Shown here one piece after another: positions 17,090 through 25,986 of a stretch of 64,000 nt of DNA; the stretch's first letter is position 1; every line of letters begins with the position of its first letter. The DNA is from Phycisphaerae bacterium (GTDB lineage Bacteria; Planctomycetota; Phycisphaerae; UBA1845; UTPLA1), in contig DATEMU010000012.1 in assembly GCA_035275405.1 (NCBI GenBank), positions 434,001 through 498,000 of the forward strand, written 5' to 3'. A program made the translations under genes and the position numbers. The notes beneath the pieces are model-generated. The model searched no databases. It was not told where the DNA came from and saw only the letters and a list, made by a program, of their open reading frames with translations.

Positions 17090-19756
17090 CTATTCGCCGT
17101 TGGGTCGCGAGGAGGTTGGGTAGGGTGATTTGGCGTTTTCGATGCGGGCCTGGATTTCCGAATCGTCGCGGAGGTCCTGGGCGGCGTCGTAAGCTTTGAG
17201 GGCTTTCTGGCGATCTCCGCGCTTGAGCGCCACGTCGCCTTCCTTGATGAGGCGGGCGCGCTGGACTTCGACAATCTTCTGTTTGGCCCCGGCGTCGGCG
17301 GGGGCGGGGAGTTTGGGGATGGCCTCGTTGTAGAGTCGGACGGCCTCGTCGAAGTCCTCGCGTTCGAGGGCCTGGTCGCCGCGGCGCACGATGCGGGCGG
17401 CGTCGAAGTCGCCGGACATGCCGTCGAGCATTGACTTGGCTTCGGAGGTGTAGGCGTTCCAGATCGAACTCTTGAGCTTCTGCTCGGCGAGGAGCAGTTC
17501 GCCCTCTTTGACCGCCTGGCGGGCTTCCTGGATGAGGATATAGGAGCGGGCCGCCCGGCTTCTCTGTTCAATGTCGGGGGAGGCGAGGATCTGGTTGGCC
17601 TGTACAAAGGCGGCCTCGGCGGCGGCGAAGTCGCGGTCCACCATGGCCTGGTCGCCGCGGGTCACCAGATCCTTGCGCTGCCGAAGATCGATGATTCGTT
17701 TGCGCAATTCACGGGTCGCGGTCGTGATGCGGATGGCCTCCGCCTCCCCGCAAGAGGCCAGCGCGCCGTTGAAGTCTTCCTTCCGCAGGGCGGCGAAGGC
17801 GAGCTTCATGGACTGTTCGTACTTCTGGTCCTTCTTGGTCTGGTCGACGCTGTCCTGGAGCTGCTTCGGGTCCATCCCGGCTTCGATGGCCTTTTTCTCG
17901 TACTCCTCGAGATTGGCTTCGACGATGGGGACATTCCCCGCTGAGAGTTCCTGCATCCCGATCGCGGCCAACCGTGCAGCGTCCTGCTTGCTCCAGGCCA
18001 ACTGTTGGAGCACCTCGACGCGAGCCGGATTGATTCCGCGGCGCTCGGCCTTGGTCAGGAGGCGCTGGACTTCTTCGTATTGATCCAGGGAGAGGGCTTT
18101 CTGGGCGGCGATCATCTCCAGCCAGAAATCGGCCTTGTTCTGCAAAGCCTGGAGGCTCTGGTCGCCGTCGGAGAGATCTTTCACGGTGAAGAACTTGGAC
18201 TTGGCGGATTCCAACTGGCCGGCATCGTAGGCGGCGACGGCTTCAAAGAGGAGTTTCTCCGTGGCGTTCGGTCCGATCCAACGATCGGAATAGAGCCAGG
18301 CGAGGACGCCGGCGCCGATGACTGCCAGGACGAGGACGAAGCTGAAGCTCCACGTGACGGCGCGCGGCGTGTGCTTTTTGAACGTCTCGACGGCGGGCGG
18401 AAGCAGGGGAATGGCGGCGAGCTGCGCCGGGCGCGGCGGCACATGGCCCATCGTCCGGCGGCGACGGCGACTGGAAAACCGTCGGGACTCCGGTGAGAAC
18501 CGGCCGGATGCGTAACCGGCGTCTTCGGCTTCGCGAGGCGGTTTCCATTCCCAGCGATCCGATTCGATGGGGCTGCGGCCGGGCATTTCGACGGGTTGGG
18601 TGCGGGTGAGGCGCTGATTCCAAGGCGAGGATGGCGCGGCCCCGGGCGCGGCGGCGGCGGGCCGACCGGGGTCAAAAGCCGCCGCTGGGGGCGCGGGCAA
18701 CAAATGATCAGATTTCCAACTGGGCGGCGTGACATCCGGGAGGCGGATGGGGCTGTGCAGCGCATCCCGCGAGGATTCGATCGATGGCGTGAAGTATCGA
18801 CCGACGGCGTCGAGGACCTGATCGATGGAGGTGTAGCGTTCGTCCAGGTTTTTCGCGGTCATCTGGCGGAGGATGGCGGCGAGCGGGGCAGGGACGAAGG
18901 GGTTGAGTTCGGTGGCGTCGGGCAGCCGGGCGTCGAAGTTGGTGTGCCAGTCGATCCATCCGGCGACCGCCGCGATCCCCTCGCCGATGAAGTTGGCGAA
19001 GTAGCGATCCATGGCCTGGCGACCGACGCAGACTTCGTAGAGGGAAAAGCCGAGTCCGTAGATGTCGATGCGGTCGTCGTATTTTTTTTCCAGGAGCAGT
19101 TCCGGGGCAGCGTACTTGGGGGTGATGACGGGCGGGGCGCTGAGTTCGCCTTCGTGCGAGGCGGAGGCGAGGTTGGCGATCTTGGCCGCGCCGTTCTTGG
19201 TGACCATGATGTTGCCGGGCTGGATATCGCGGTGGACGATCGTGTGCGAATGAAGAGTCTTGAGCCCCCAGGCGGCGGTTTTGAGGAGCTTGAACGCGTT
19301 GCGGTGGTCGATCTGTCGTTTGAAGATCAGAGATTCGAGCCAGTGGCCGACGACGAATTCCTCGACGATGAAGAGGCCGATTTCGTCCTCGATGAGTTCG
19401 TGGATGTTGATGATGTTGCGGGCATCCTTGGGGATGCGGGCGAGGAGCTGAGCTTCGCGCTTGAAATTGCCGCATGCGATGGGATTGTCAATCAAGTCCG
19501 GGGACATCTGCTTGACGGCCACGAGGCGATCGAGCATGGCATCGCGGGCCTTGTAGACGACGGCGTTGTGGTAGGTGCGGATGCGTTCGAGGATGCGGTA
19601 TTTGCCGAGACCCGTTCCGCTGGGCAGACCCGGGTAGAGCGGCTTGGCCCGTTCGGTGGAGTCCGCCGCGACGGGATCGGCCAGATGCTGCGCCGAGACC
19701 GGGCCTGGGGTTGGTGATTCCTCTTGTGACTCAGGCATGGACAATTCCACCGGCAT
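17090..19756 (-). CDS. Membrane Ser/Thr protein kinase-like protein, probable pseudokinase, with C-terminal helical repeats
   Basis: The 888-residue product has a kinase fold at about residues 50-315. The VAVK lysine (Lys82), HRD (175-177), the Asn of the catalytic loop and an APE-like motif (217-219) are present. The glycine loop has no glycines (LERIRTYHNAVV), the catalytic-loop Lys is Gln (HRDIQPGN), and DFG is replaced by Asn-Leu-Ala (195-197), so the Mg-binding Asp is lost. A Pro-rich linker, one membrane helix near 462-485 and a TPR-like helical region to the end follow. The start is uncertain: ATG 19756 is used, and ATG 19738 and TTG 19789 are also possible. It is divergent from the efflux operon. 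Confidence 0.88.
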   Translation of the reverse strand: MPVELSMPESQEESPTPGPVSAQHLADPVAADSTERAKPLYPGLPSGTGLGKYRILERIRTYHNAVVYKARDAMLDRLVAVKQMSPDLIDNPIACGNFKREAQLLARIPKDARNIINIHELIEDEIGLFIVEEFVVGHWLESLIFKRQIDHRNAFKLLKTAAWGLKTLHSHTIVHRDIQPGNIMVTKNGAAKIANLASASHEGELSAPPVITPKYAAPELLLEKKYDDRIDIYGLGFSLYEVCVGRQAMDRYFANFIGEGIAAVAGWIDWHTNFDARLPDATELNPFVPAPLAAILRQMTAKNLDERYTSIDQVLDAVGRYFTPSIESSRDALHSPIRLPDVTPPSWKSDHLLPAPPAAAFDPGRPAAAAPGAAPSSPWNQRLTRTQPVEMPGRSPIESDRWEWKPPREAEDAGYASGRFSPESRRFSSRRRRRTMGHVPPRPAQLAAIPLLPPAVETFKKHTPRAVTWSFSFVLVLAVIGAGVLAWLYSDRWIGPNATEKLLFEAVAAYDAGQLESAKSKFFTVKDLSDGDQSLQALQNKADFWLEMIAAQKALSLDQYEEVQRLLTKAERRGINPARVEVLQQLAWSKQDAARLAAIGMQELSAGNVPIVEANLEEYEKKAIEAGMDPKQLQDSVDQTKKDQKYEQSMKLAFAALRKEDFNGALASCGEAEAIRITTATRELRKRIIDLRQRKDLVTRGDQAMVDRDFAAAEAAFVQANQILASPDIEQRSRAARSYILIQEARQAVKEGELLLAEQKLKSSIWNAYTSEAKSMLDGMSGDFDAARIVRRGDQALEREDFDEAVRLYNEAIPKLPAPADAGAKQKIVEVQRARLIKEGDVALKRGDRQKALKAYDAAQDLRDDSEIQARIENAKSPYPTSSRPNGE

Positions 19757-19873
19757 GAGGGTTGGGGGAGTATCCAACCCGTTGAACAAGTATATGCAGG
19801 CATGTCAATGAAATGGGTGCTCAAATTGGCGAAAAAAGCCTGCATTTTGGGGTGTTGTGGGTGGGCCCAAAAA

Positions 19874-19902
19874 TTGCCGTATCCGCCGATAACCACTAAT
19901 AT
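19874..19902 (+). promoter_or_regulatory. Candidate promoter of the RND efflux operon, possibly leaderless
   Basis: TTGCCG (19874-19879) and TAATAT (19897-19902) are spaced by 17 bases. The expected transcription start, about 7 bases downstream, falls on the ATG at 19909, and no ribosome binding site precedes that ATG. The 150-base divergent spacer 19757-19908 also holds TATACT (19794-19789, minus strand) that could serve the kinase-like gene. Confidence 0.4.
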
Positions 19903-19908
19903 TATCTA

Positions 19909-21138
19909 ATGAAACCGCTTCCAAATCGGCAGGGGTCGCCACGGCGACCGTTTTTTTGGCGGTCGGCCAGCCGGCTGGGTGCCTCCGCGTCCGTGGTGCC
20001 GTTGCTGATGATGGCGGCTCGGTCGTCCGGGCAGATGCCGCCGACGCAGGTGGAGGTGGCGGAGGTGGTCCGCCGCGAGGTCGCGCCGACGCTGCGGCTG
20101 GTGGGGACGGTTCGACCGCGGCTAAGGACGATTGTGGCGGCGGAGGTGGCGGGGCAGGTCGCGGAGATGCCGATTGACGACGGGGATGCGGTGGAGCAGG
20201 GACAGGTCTTGTGCAAGCTGAGGGCTGAACCGCGGCGATTGGCGCGGGATGAGGCAGTGGCGCGGTTGGCGCAGCTGGAGAGCGTGAAGGCGGAGCGGCA
20301 GGCGGAGTTGAGCAAGACGGAATTTGAGAGCCGGCGGATGTCGGCGTTATGGGAAGGCCAGCGGTGCTCGGAGAAGGAATATCGCGATGCGCTGGCGGAT
20401 CATCAGGCGGCGCAGGGGCGGGCGAAGCAGGCGGAGCACGCGGTGGTTTCGCAGAAGGCGGTGTGCGACAAGCTGGCGGACGATCTGGCGCGGACGGAGA
20501 TTCGGGCGCCATGCGCGGGATTCATTACGATGCGGCGGACGCAGATCGGATCGTGGGTGGAACTCGGCGGACCGATCGTGGAGATGGTGGATTTGTCGGT
20601 GGCGCGGGTGCGGGTGTCCGTGCCGGAAGGGATCATCGGGTTTTGTGCGGTGGGTGAGCCGGGGCAGGTGACGGTGGAGGCGATTGGAAAGACGTATGCC
20701 GGAAAGATCGCGCGATTGATTCCGGACGCCGACGAGCGGGCGCGGACGTTTCCGGTGGATATTGACGTGAAGAATCCTAACGGCGAGCTTCGGGCGGGCA
20801 TGTTCGTGCGGGCGGAGGTGCCGGCGGGTCCGAAGGGGGCGCGGCTGGTGGTGCCGAAGGACGCCGTGTTGTTACGGGGTAATGAGCGAACCGCGTATGT
20901 CGTGCGCGAAGGAGCGGCGGGTGCGCAGGCGGAAGTGGTGACGGTCGAGGTGTTGGCGGAGTTGGCGGATGAAGTGGCGGTCGCGGCGGAGGGGCTGACC
21001 GCGGGCGACAAGGTCGTGGTCCGGGGGAATGAGAACATGTTTGGCCCGAGTCCGGTCGTGGTGACGAAGGTGCATTCCCGCGCGGTGGAACCGATGACAC
21101 CCGACCCTGCCACTACGCAGCCCGCAACGAGCGGATGA
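19909..21138 (+). CDS. RND efflux periplasmic adaptor (membrane fusion protein)
   Basis: This is a 409-residue HlyD/AcrA-type adaptor that would bridge the inner-membrane RND pump to an outer-membrane channel. After a basic N terminus and a hydrophobic stretch (residues 24-38), it has the first lipoyl half (VAAEVAGQVAEMPIDDGDAVEQGQVL), a coiled hairpin (about 100-165), the second lipoyl half (IRAPCAGFITMRRTQIGSWVELGGPI), a beta-barrel domain and a membrane-proximal domain. The pump gene follows after 10 bases. No outer-membrane TolC-like gene is in the window. Confidence 0.93.
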   Translation: MKPLPNRQGSPRRPFFWRSASRLGASASVVPLLMMAARSSGQMPPTQVEVAEVVRREVAPTLRLVGTVRPRLRTIVAAEVAGQVAEMPIDDGDAVEQGQVLCKLRAEPRRLARDEAVARLAQLESVKAERQAELSKTEFESRRMSALWEGQRCSEKEYRDALADHQAAQGRAKQAEHAVVSQKAVCDKLADDLARTEIRAPCAGFITMRRTQIGSWVELGGPIVEMVDLSVARVRVSVPEGIIGFCAVGEPGQVTVEAIGKTYAGKIARLIPDADERARTFPVDIDVKNPNGELRAGMFVRAEVPAGPKGARLVVPKDAVLLRGNERTAYVVREGAAGAQAEVVTVEVLAELADEVAVAAEGLTAGDKVVVRGNENMFGPSPVVVTKVHSRAVEPMTPDPATTQPATSG

Positions 21139-21148
21139 GCACGATTCC

Positions 21149-24100
21149 ATGCGTTTAGTCGATGCGTTCATCGAGAATCCCGTCAAGGTCGCGGTCTGCG
21201 TGATCCTGCTGGTGCTGTTCGGACTGCTGACGATCACGCCGCCGTCGATCGCGCCGTCGCCGATCCGACTGCCGGTGCAACTCACGCCCAACCTGGACGA
21301 GCCGATCGTCTCGGTCTCGACGACGTGGGAGGGGGCGAGCCCGGAGGAGATTGAGCGCGAGATCGTCGATCCACAGGAGGATGTGCTGAAGAGCATTACC
21401 AACCTGCGGAAGATGACGAGCAGTTCCGATCACAGCAGCGCGACGATCACGCTGGAATTTCTGGTGGGGACGGACCAGGACGTCGCGAAGCAGGACGTTT
21501 CCGATGCACTTCGCCGGGTCAAGTACCAGATCCCGCTGAATGAGTTTGACAACCCGACGGTAAAGTCGGGATTGCCGTGGGGCGAAGAGGCGATCGCGTG
21601 GATGATCCTCAAGAGCGATCGGCCGGAGGTGAAGACGCCGGAGTTGTTCACGTTCGTAGACGAGCACGTCAAGCCGATGCTGGAGCGGGTGGACGGGGTG
21701 TCGTCGATCATGATTTTCGGCGGGCGGGAGCGGGAGATTCAGGTGGTCGTCGATGCGCTCAAGCTGGCGCAGGCAGGTATTACCTTTACCGAGCTTCAAA
21801 CGGCGTTGCAATCGCAGAACACCAACGTCTCGGCGGGGAACTTGGCGCAGGGGAAGCGCGACGTCGTGATTCGCACGATGGGGCAGTTCACGTCGCTGGA
21901 AGACGTTCGCAAGACGGTGATCAAGACGGGGCCCGGGGGACCGATCCGCGTCGAGGCCGTGGCCGAGGTCAAGGACGGGTTCAAGAAGCAGTATGAGTTC
22001 GTGCGGAGCGAGGGGCAGGAAGTCATCGCGGCGGCGGCGTTTCGCGAGACGGGCAGCAATGTGATCGAGGTCATGGAGGGGCTGCGCGAGGCGATCGGGC
22101 GGGTGAATCGGGAGGTGCTGTCGCATCGGAACATGAAGCTGGAGCTGACGCAGGTCTACGACGAGACGTATTACGTTTCGGCGGCCATCGACCTGGTGCG
22201 GAGCAATATCTGGTACGGCGGGGCACTGGCGATCGCCGTACTGCTCTTGTTCCTGCGGAGCATCAGCGGGACGGCGGTGGTGGCGATATCCATCCCGATC
22301 TGCGTGATCGGCACGTTTCTGGTGATTCCGCTGGCGGGGCGGAACATCAACGTGGTGATGCTGGCCGGACTGGCGTTCGCGGTCGGGATGGTGGTGGATA
22401 ACGCCATCGTCGTGCTGGAGAACATTTTCCGGCATCGGGAGATGGGCAAGTCGAAGCGGCAGGCGGCGGCGGACGGAGCGTCGGAGGTGTGGGGGGCGGT
22501 CTTCGCCAACACGCTGACGACGATGATCGTGTTCATCCCCATCATTTTTGTGAAGGAGGAGGCGGGGCAGCTTTTTCGGGACATTGCCATCGCCATCAGC
22601 GGGGCGGTCGGGCTGTCCATGATCGTGTCTATTACCGTAGTGCCGGCACTGGCATCGCGGATTCTCGGCGAGCCGAAGGTGAAGGAGGCGGAGGGCGGCG
22701 GGCGGTTCGCGGAGCTGGTTTCGCGGCTGGTCGGGCTGATCAATCGGAAGGTGTGGCGGCGCCTCGTACTGGTCGTGGGGATGACGGGCCTGTCGGTCCT
22801 GCTGAGCGTGAAATTAGCGCCGGAGCCGAGCTATCTGCCGTCAGGTAATCAGAATCTGATTTTCGGGTTCTTGCTCACGCCGCCGGGGTACAACGTTCAT
22901 GAGTTTCGCCAGATCGGGGAACGCCTGGAGCGCGGTGATCCGGCGAAGGGGCAGGTAGGGATTCAACCCTTCTGGGAGGCGGAGGCCGGTACGCCGCAAT
23001 ACGAGAAGTTGATGAAGGACTGGTCGGCGTTCGTGGAGCGAGTGGTTGTGCCGATGAAGCAGGCGCAGATCGCGGCAGAGGAGAAATCGGCCGCGGACCC
23101 GGAATCGACGCGGTCGCATCGAAAAAAAGCCAAGAAGCGAGTGCGCGAACTGGAGCGGGAGATCGCGCAATGGCGGGTGCCGCCGCCGCCCATCGATAAT
23201 TTCTTTTACGTGGCGTTCGGCGGCGGCGTTTTCATGGGCTGTTCGAGCAAGGACCCGGAGGTGGTCAAACCGCTGGAGAACGTGCTCAATTCGACGGGAT
23301 TCTCCGTGCCCGACGCCTTTGCCATTTTCTTTCAGTCGTCGATCTTCCGGCTGGGGTCTACCAACACGCTGGACGTGGAGATTCGCGGGGACAATCTCGA
23401 CGAGGTCGTCGATGCCGCGAACAAGATCAAGAACGCGTGCATCGCACGGTTCGGGGCGCGGCCCGAATCGAATCCCCGAAACTTCGACATGGAGCGGCGC
23501 GAGGACCGGCTGGTGCCCGATCGGGTGAAGGCGGGGGACTTGGGGCTGAATGTCGCGGACATCGGCTCGATCGTTCGGGCCTGCGGCGATGGGCGAATTG
23601 TCGGAAAGTACCGGGAATCCGGGCGAAGCATCGATCTGGCGCTCAAGTTCGCGGGGACGCAGGATGAGACGTCGGTGGGCAACATGACGGAACAGATCGC
23701 GCAGACGCCGGTGTACACTCCGGCGGGGCAAGTCGTGCCGCAGGGGGGGGTCTATACCGCGGCGGGTCAGATCGTGCCGCTGGGGGCGGTGTGCCGGTTG
23801 GAGCATACAACGTCTCCGCAGCAGATCAGCCACATCGAGACGCAGCGGGCGGTGAAGCTGACGTTGCGACCGCCGGAGTCGATTGCGCTGCCGGAGGTCA
23901 TCAACATTGTGCAGGACGAGATCGTGGGGGAGATGCGCGGGGCGGGATACGGCCCGGGCAAGGCGAAGATTTCGCCAAACGTGATCGTCGGGATGGCGGG
24001 GAACGCGGACAAGCTGAAGAGCACGTGGGATGCGCTGAAGTGGCTGCTCGCGTTGTCGTTATTGATCTGCTATCTGTTAATGGCTGGGTTGTTTGAGTCT

Positions 24101-24682
24101 TTTGCGTATCCGTTTGTGATTATCTTCACCGTGCCGTTCGCGGTGGTCGGGGGGTTCATTGGCCTGTGGATGATCCACGAGTGGACGTGGCTTGATCCGA
24201 CGACGGCCATTCAGCAGATGGATATTCTGACGATCCTGGGGTTCGTGATTCTTTTGGGGATCGTCGTGAACAACGGTATTTTGATCGTCCATCAGTCGTT
24301 GAACTTCATGAGCTATGGAATGCCGTCGGGTCCGGCCATCGTGGAGTCGGTGCGGACGCGGATGCGGCCGATCATGATGACGGTGTTGACGACACTGGTG
24401 GGATTGATTCCTCTCGTCGTGCGACCGGGTTCGGGAGCGGAGATGTATCGCGGGCTGGGGGCGGTCGTGCTCGGGGGGTTGGCGGTTTCGACGGTGTTTT
24501 CGCTGATTGTGGTTCCGGCCGTGTTTTCTCTCTTTGTGAGTTCGCGGGCGCGGCTGAGCCGGCTCCTTTTCAAGACGGGCGGATCGGTGTATTGCCCACC
24601 GCTTCCGGAGGAGTTGGCGTTGCCGGCGACGGCGCGTACGGCGGAGGCGGTGGAAGTGGCGGCATCGTCCGGGGTGAATTGA
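21149..24682 (+). CDS. RND family efflux transporter permease
   Basis: This is a 1177-residue proton-driven inner-membrane pump of the HAE-1-like group. The helix 1 region, the two large porter loops and the helix 4 signature GMVVDNAIVVLENI (proton-relay Asp) are present. So are GLALFLRS-like VLLLFLRS and the C-terminal half with ILGFVILLGIVVNNGILIV. It is longer than AcrB (about 1050) because of a Lys/Glu-rich charged insertion at about residues 595-690 in the second periplasmic loop. At about residues 853-879 a 13-residue unit ending in AGQ.VP.G occurs twice in tandem. It is co-transcribed with the adaptor. The substrate is unknown. Confidence 0.94.
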   Translation: MRLVDAFIENPVKVAVCVILLVLFGLLTITPPSIAPSPIRLPVQLTPNLDEPIVSVSTTWEGASPEEIEREIVDPQEDVLKSITNLRKMTSSSDHSSATITLEFLVGTDQDVAKQDVSDALRRVKYQIPLNEFDNPTVKSGLPWGEEAIAWMILKSDRPEVKTPELFTFVDEHVKPMLERVDGVSSIMIFGGREREIQVVVDALKLAQAGITFTELQTALQSQNTNVSAGNLAQGKRDVVIRTMGQFTSLEDVRKTVIKTGPGGPIRVEAVAEVKDGFKKQYEFVRSEGQEVIAAAAFRETGSNVIEVMEGLREAIGRVNREVLSHRNMKLELTQVYDETYYVSAAIDLVRSNIWYGGALAIAVLLLFLRSISGTAVVAISIPICVIGTFLVIPLAGRNINVVMLAGLAFAVGMVVDNAIVVLENIFRHREMGKSKRQAAADGASEVWGAVFANTLTTMIVFIPIIFVKEEAGQLFRDIAIAISGAVGLSMIVSITVVPALASRILGEPKVKEAEGGGRFAELVSRLVGLINRKVWRRLVLVVGMTGLSVLLSVKLAPEPSYLPSGNQNLIFGFLLTPPGYNVHEFRQIGERLERGDPAKGQVGIQPFWEAEAGTPQYEKLMKDWSAFVERVVVPMKQAQIAAEEKSAADPESTRSHRKKAKKRVRELEREIAQWRVPPPPIDNFFYVAFGGGVFMGCSSKDPEVVKPLENVLNSTGFSVPDAFAIFFQSSIFRLGSTNTLDVEIRGDNLDEVVDAANKIKNACIARFGARPESNPRNFDMERREDRLVPDRVKAGDLGLNVADIGSIVRACGDGRIVGKYRESGRSIDLALKFAGTQDETSVGNMTEQIAQTPVYTPAGQVVPQGGVYTAAGQIVPLGAVCRLEHTTSPQQISHIETQRAVKLTLRPPESIALPEVINIVQDEIVGEMRGAGYGPGKAKISPNVIVGMAGNADKLKSTWDALKWLLALSLLICYLLMAGLFESFAYPFVIIFTVPFAVVGGFIGLWMIHEWTWLDPTTAIQQMDILTILGFVILLGIVVNNGILIVHQSLNFMSYGMPSGPAIVESVRTRMRPIMMTVLTTLVGLIPLVVRPGSGAEMYRGLGAVVLGGLAVSTVFSLIVVPAVFSLFVSSRARLSRLLFKTGGSVYCPPLPEELALPATARTAEAVEVAASSGVN

Positions 24683-25477
24683 ATGCGGATCGTCCGCTAT
24701 GTGAATGAGGCGGGGGCGGCGCAGTGGGGGGAGGCCGTCGATAAGGGTCACGCGCGGCCGATCCCGGGGGATGTATTCGGTGCGCGGGACGTCGGCGGTG
24801 CGCCGGAGCAGGTTATTCGGCGACTTGCGCCGGTTGAGCCGCCCAATATCATCGCCATCGGACGCAATTACGCCGAACATGCCAAAGAGATGAAGTCGGA
24901 GTCGCGGACGTCCGAACCGCTCGTTTTCTTGAAGGCCACGACCACGGTGATCGGTCCGGAGGAGCCGATTGTCCTGCCGAACTCGGCGCCTCGGGAAGTG
25001 GATTTCGAGGCGGAGTTGGCGATCGTCATCGGGTGTCGGGCCAAAGAGATTTCCGAGCAGGATGCGCTGGCTTATGTTTTAGGGTTTACGTGCGCGAACG
25101 ATGTCTCCGCCCGCGACTGTCAGAAGGGCGACAAACAGTGGGCGCGGGGCAAGAGCTTTGACACGTTTTGTCCGCTGGGGCCGGAGGTCGTGACGGCGGA
25201 TGCGTTGGATGCGAGCGGGTTGGCGATTCGCTCGACCTTGAATGGCGAAGTGATGCAATCGGGCAACACAGGGGACATGATCTTTTCGGTCCCGCGCCTG
25301 GTTAGTTATCTGTCATTTCAATTCACGCTTCTGCCAGGGACGGTGATTCTTACGGGGACGCCGCCGGGCGTCGGGGCCGCGCGGACGCCGCCGGTCTTTC
25401 TCAAGGACGGCGACACGATCACCATAGAGATCGAAGGTATCGGACGGCTGACCAATCGGGTACAGGCCGCCCGATAA
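24683..25477 (+). CDS. Fumarylacetoacetate hydrolase (FAH) family protein
   Basis: The 264-residue product fits the C-terminal FAH fold, which covers hydrolases and decarboxylases of beta-keto or oxo acids. Visible motifs are IGRNYAEHAKE, PLVFLKA, DFEAELAIVIG (two metal Glu), NDVSARDCQ (metal Asp region), KSFDTFCPLGP and PGTVILTGTPPGVG. It starts on the base after the RND stop codon, so it is translated with the efflux operon. Whether it has a link to efflux or is a passenger is unknown. 25478-25548 is a short spacer without a recognised signal. Confidence 0.93.
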   Translation: MRIVRYVNEAGAAQWGEAVDKGHARPIPGDVFGARDVGGAPEQVIRRLAPVEPPNIIAIGRNYAEHAKEMKSESRTSEPLVFLKATTTVIGPEEPIVLPNSAPREVDFEAELAIVIGCRAKEISEQDALAYVLGFTCANDVSARDCQKGDKQWARGKSFDTFCPLGPEVVTADALDASGLAIRSTLNGEVMQSGNTGDMIFSVPRLVSYLSFQFTLLPGTVILTGTPPGVGAARTPPVFLKDGDTITIEIEGIGRLTNRVQAAR

Positions 25478-25548
25478 GCGATCGCGCCCCGGCGCGGCGG
25501 GGGTCACACATCTGAATCGCAAAGACGCGATGACCGATATCGAGGTGC

Positions 25549-25986
25549 ATGAACTCGGATGCGATCAACGCAGCGTCCCGGCTCTTCGTCCGCCATGAGG
25601 CGCGGTACGAGGCGGCGGTGGAGGTGCATTCCGATCACGCGGAGCAATTTCGGCTGAGTTTTCCGGACACGCAGTCGAACATGGCGGTGATCGACGTGAG
25701 CAAGGGGGGGCTGGGGCTGTGCAGTCCGATTTTCATGCCCAAGAACCTGCGCGTCACCCTGACGATTGCGAATTTCGGCGCGGCGGAAGGGAAGCACGGT
25801 CTGGACCTCAAGATTCGGGCGATCGTCCGCCGGTGCATCATGCTCGATCACAAGCCCACCTATCAACTGGGATTGCAATTCGTTGATCCGGCCGGGCGCG
25901 ATGAACAGCTCCTGGTGGTCGCCGCGGCGCAAGCCAAGGCAGCGAAGTCCGCGGCCGGGGCGGGGGGCGTCCAACGTGGCACTTAG
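25549..25986 (+). CDS. PilZ-domain protein (putative c-di-GMP receptor)
   Basis: The 145-residue product has the two PilZ signatures: RxxxR at residues 15-19 and DxSxxG at 50-55 (DVSKGG), followed by a beta-barrel ending in YQLGLQF. Such domains bind cyclic di-GMP. The Ala/Lys-rich C terminus overlaps the start of pilB by 11 bases. As first gene of the pilus locus it may tie assembly to c-di-GMP. That link is inferred from position. Confidence 0.85.
   Translation: MNSDAINAASRLFVRHEARYEAAVEVHSDHAEQFRLSFPDTQSNMAVIDVSKGGLGLCSPIFMPKNLRVTLTIANFGAAEGKHGLDLKIRAIVRRCIMLDHKPTYQLGLQFVDPAGRDEQLLVVAAAQAKAAKSAAGAGGVQRGT

Noticed and set aside
25483-25496. Terminator after the FAH-family gene (CGCGCC-CC-GGCGCG)
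   Set aside because: The stem is only 6 bases with a 2-base loop and there is no T-run.
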